64,000 bases of DNA. Source: Gymnogyps californianus. Taxonomy: Eukaryota; Chordata; Aves; Accipitriformes; Cathartidae. The stretch is from assembly GCF_018139145.2 (NCBI RefSeq), contig NC_059475.1:21518937-21582936 (forward strand). The letters run 5' to 3'. Positions 36,754 through 64,000 of this stretch are shown piece after piece (the stretch's first letter is position 1; every line of letters begins with the position of its first letter). The position numbers and the translations under genes were made by a program. Below the pieces are notes generated by a model. That model was not told where the DNA came from. It saw only the letters and a list, made by a program, of their open reading frames with translations, and did no database searches.

Positions 36754-64000
<27,247 letters not shown>

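Overview
The window is vertebrate nuclear DNA, almost certainly from a bird. It is AT-rich and intron-rich. It carries CR1 LINEs that end in the ATTCTRTGA-type octamer tail, and three copies of one avian LTR family. Both genes are on the minus strand in the order known from amniotes: CPT1A is transcribed first, toward TESMIN (MTL5), as at human 11q13. No species name can be read from the sequence.

Layout from left to right. Positions 1-16.2 kb are gene-poor: two solo LTRs of one ERV family (3835-4433 and 5488-6068), a candidate older repeat near 9.9-10.85 kb and an ancient reversed CR1 relic (about 11.43-11.92 kb). From 30.5 kb down to 16.2 kb lies TESMIN, a CXC-domain DNA-binding protein related to LIN54. 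I resolved ten coding exons supported by homology plus two possible cassette exons. A CpG-rich block at 31.2-31.6 kb with a perfect NRF1 palindrome is its likely promoter. A 5'-truncated CR1 (about 31.72-32.22 kb) separates the two transcription units. From 62.3 kb down to 36.75 kb lie fifteen coding exons of CPT1A (carnitine O-palmitoyltransferase 1, liver type), covering about 619 codons to the stop. The first roughly 150 residues and the promoter are beyond the right edge. CPT1A introns hold a 2-kb CR1 with a decayed reverse transcriptase, an ancient CR1 relic, a solo LTR with a perfect 5-bp target duplication, a second young CR1 and a SINE-like relic.

The CPT1A exons join in frame with canonical GT/AG sites and keep the catalytic histidine. 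TESMIN has good splice sites and both CXC repeats, but two exons each appear to lack one base, both explicable as loss of one A from a short A run. That is either assembly error or real decay and is the most important thing to verify. Other leads are a pair of roughly 390-bp direct repeats bracketing one CPT1A exon, a 90-nt in-frame pair of possible extra TESMIN exons, and the sense-oriented LTR inside CPT1A. I found no operon, CRISPR array, prokaryotic system or clearly new kind of genetic system; this is an ordinary avian locus with some unusual details.
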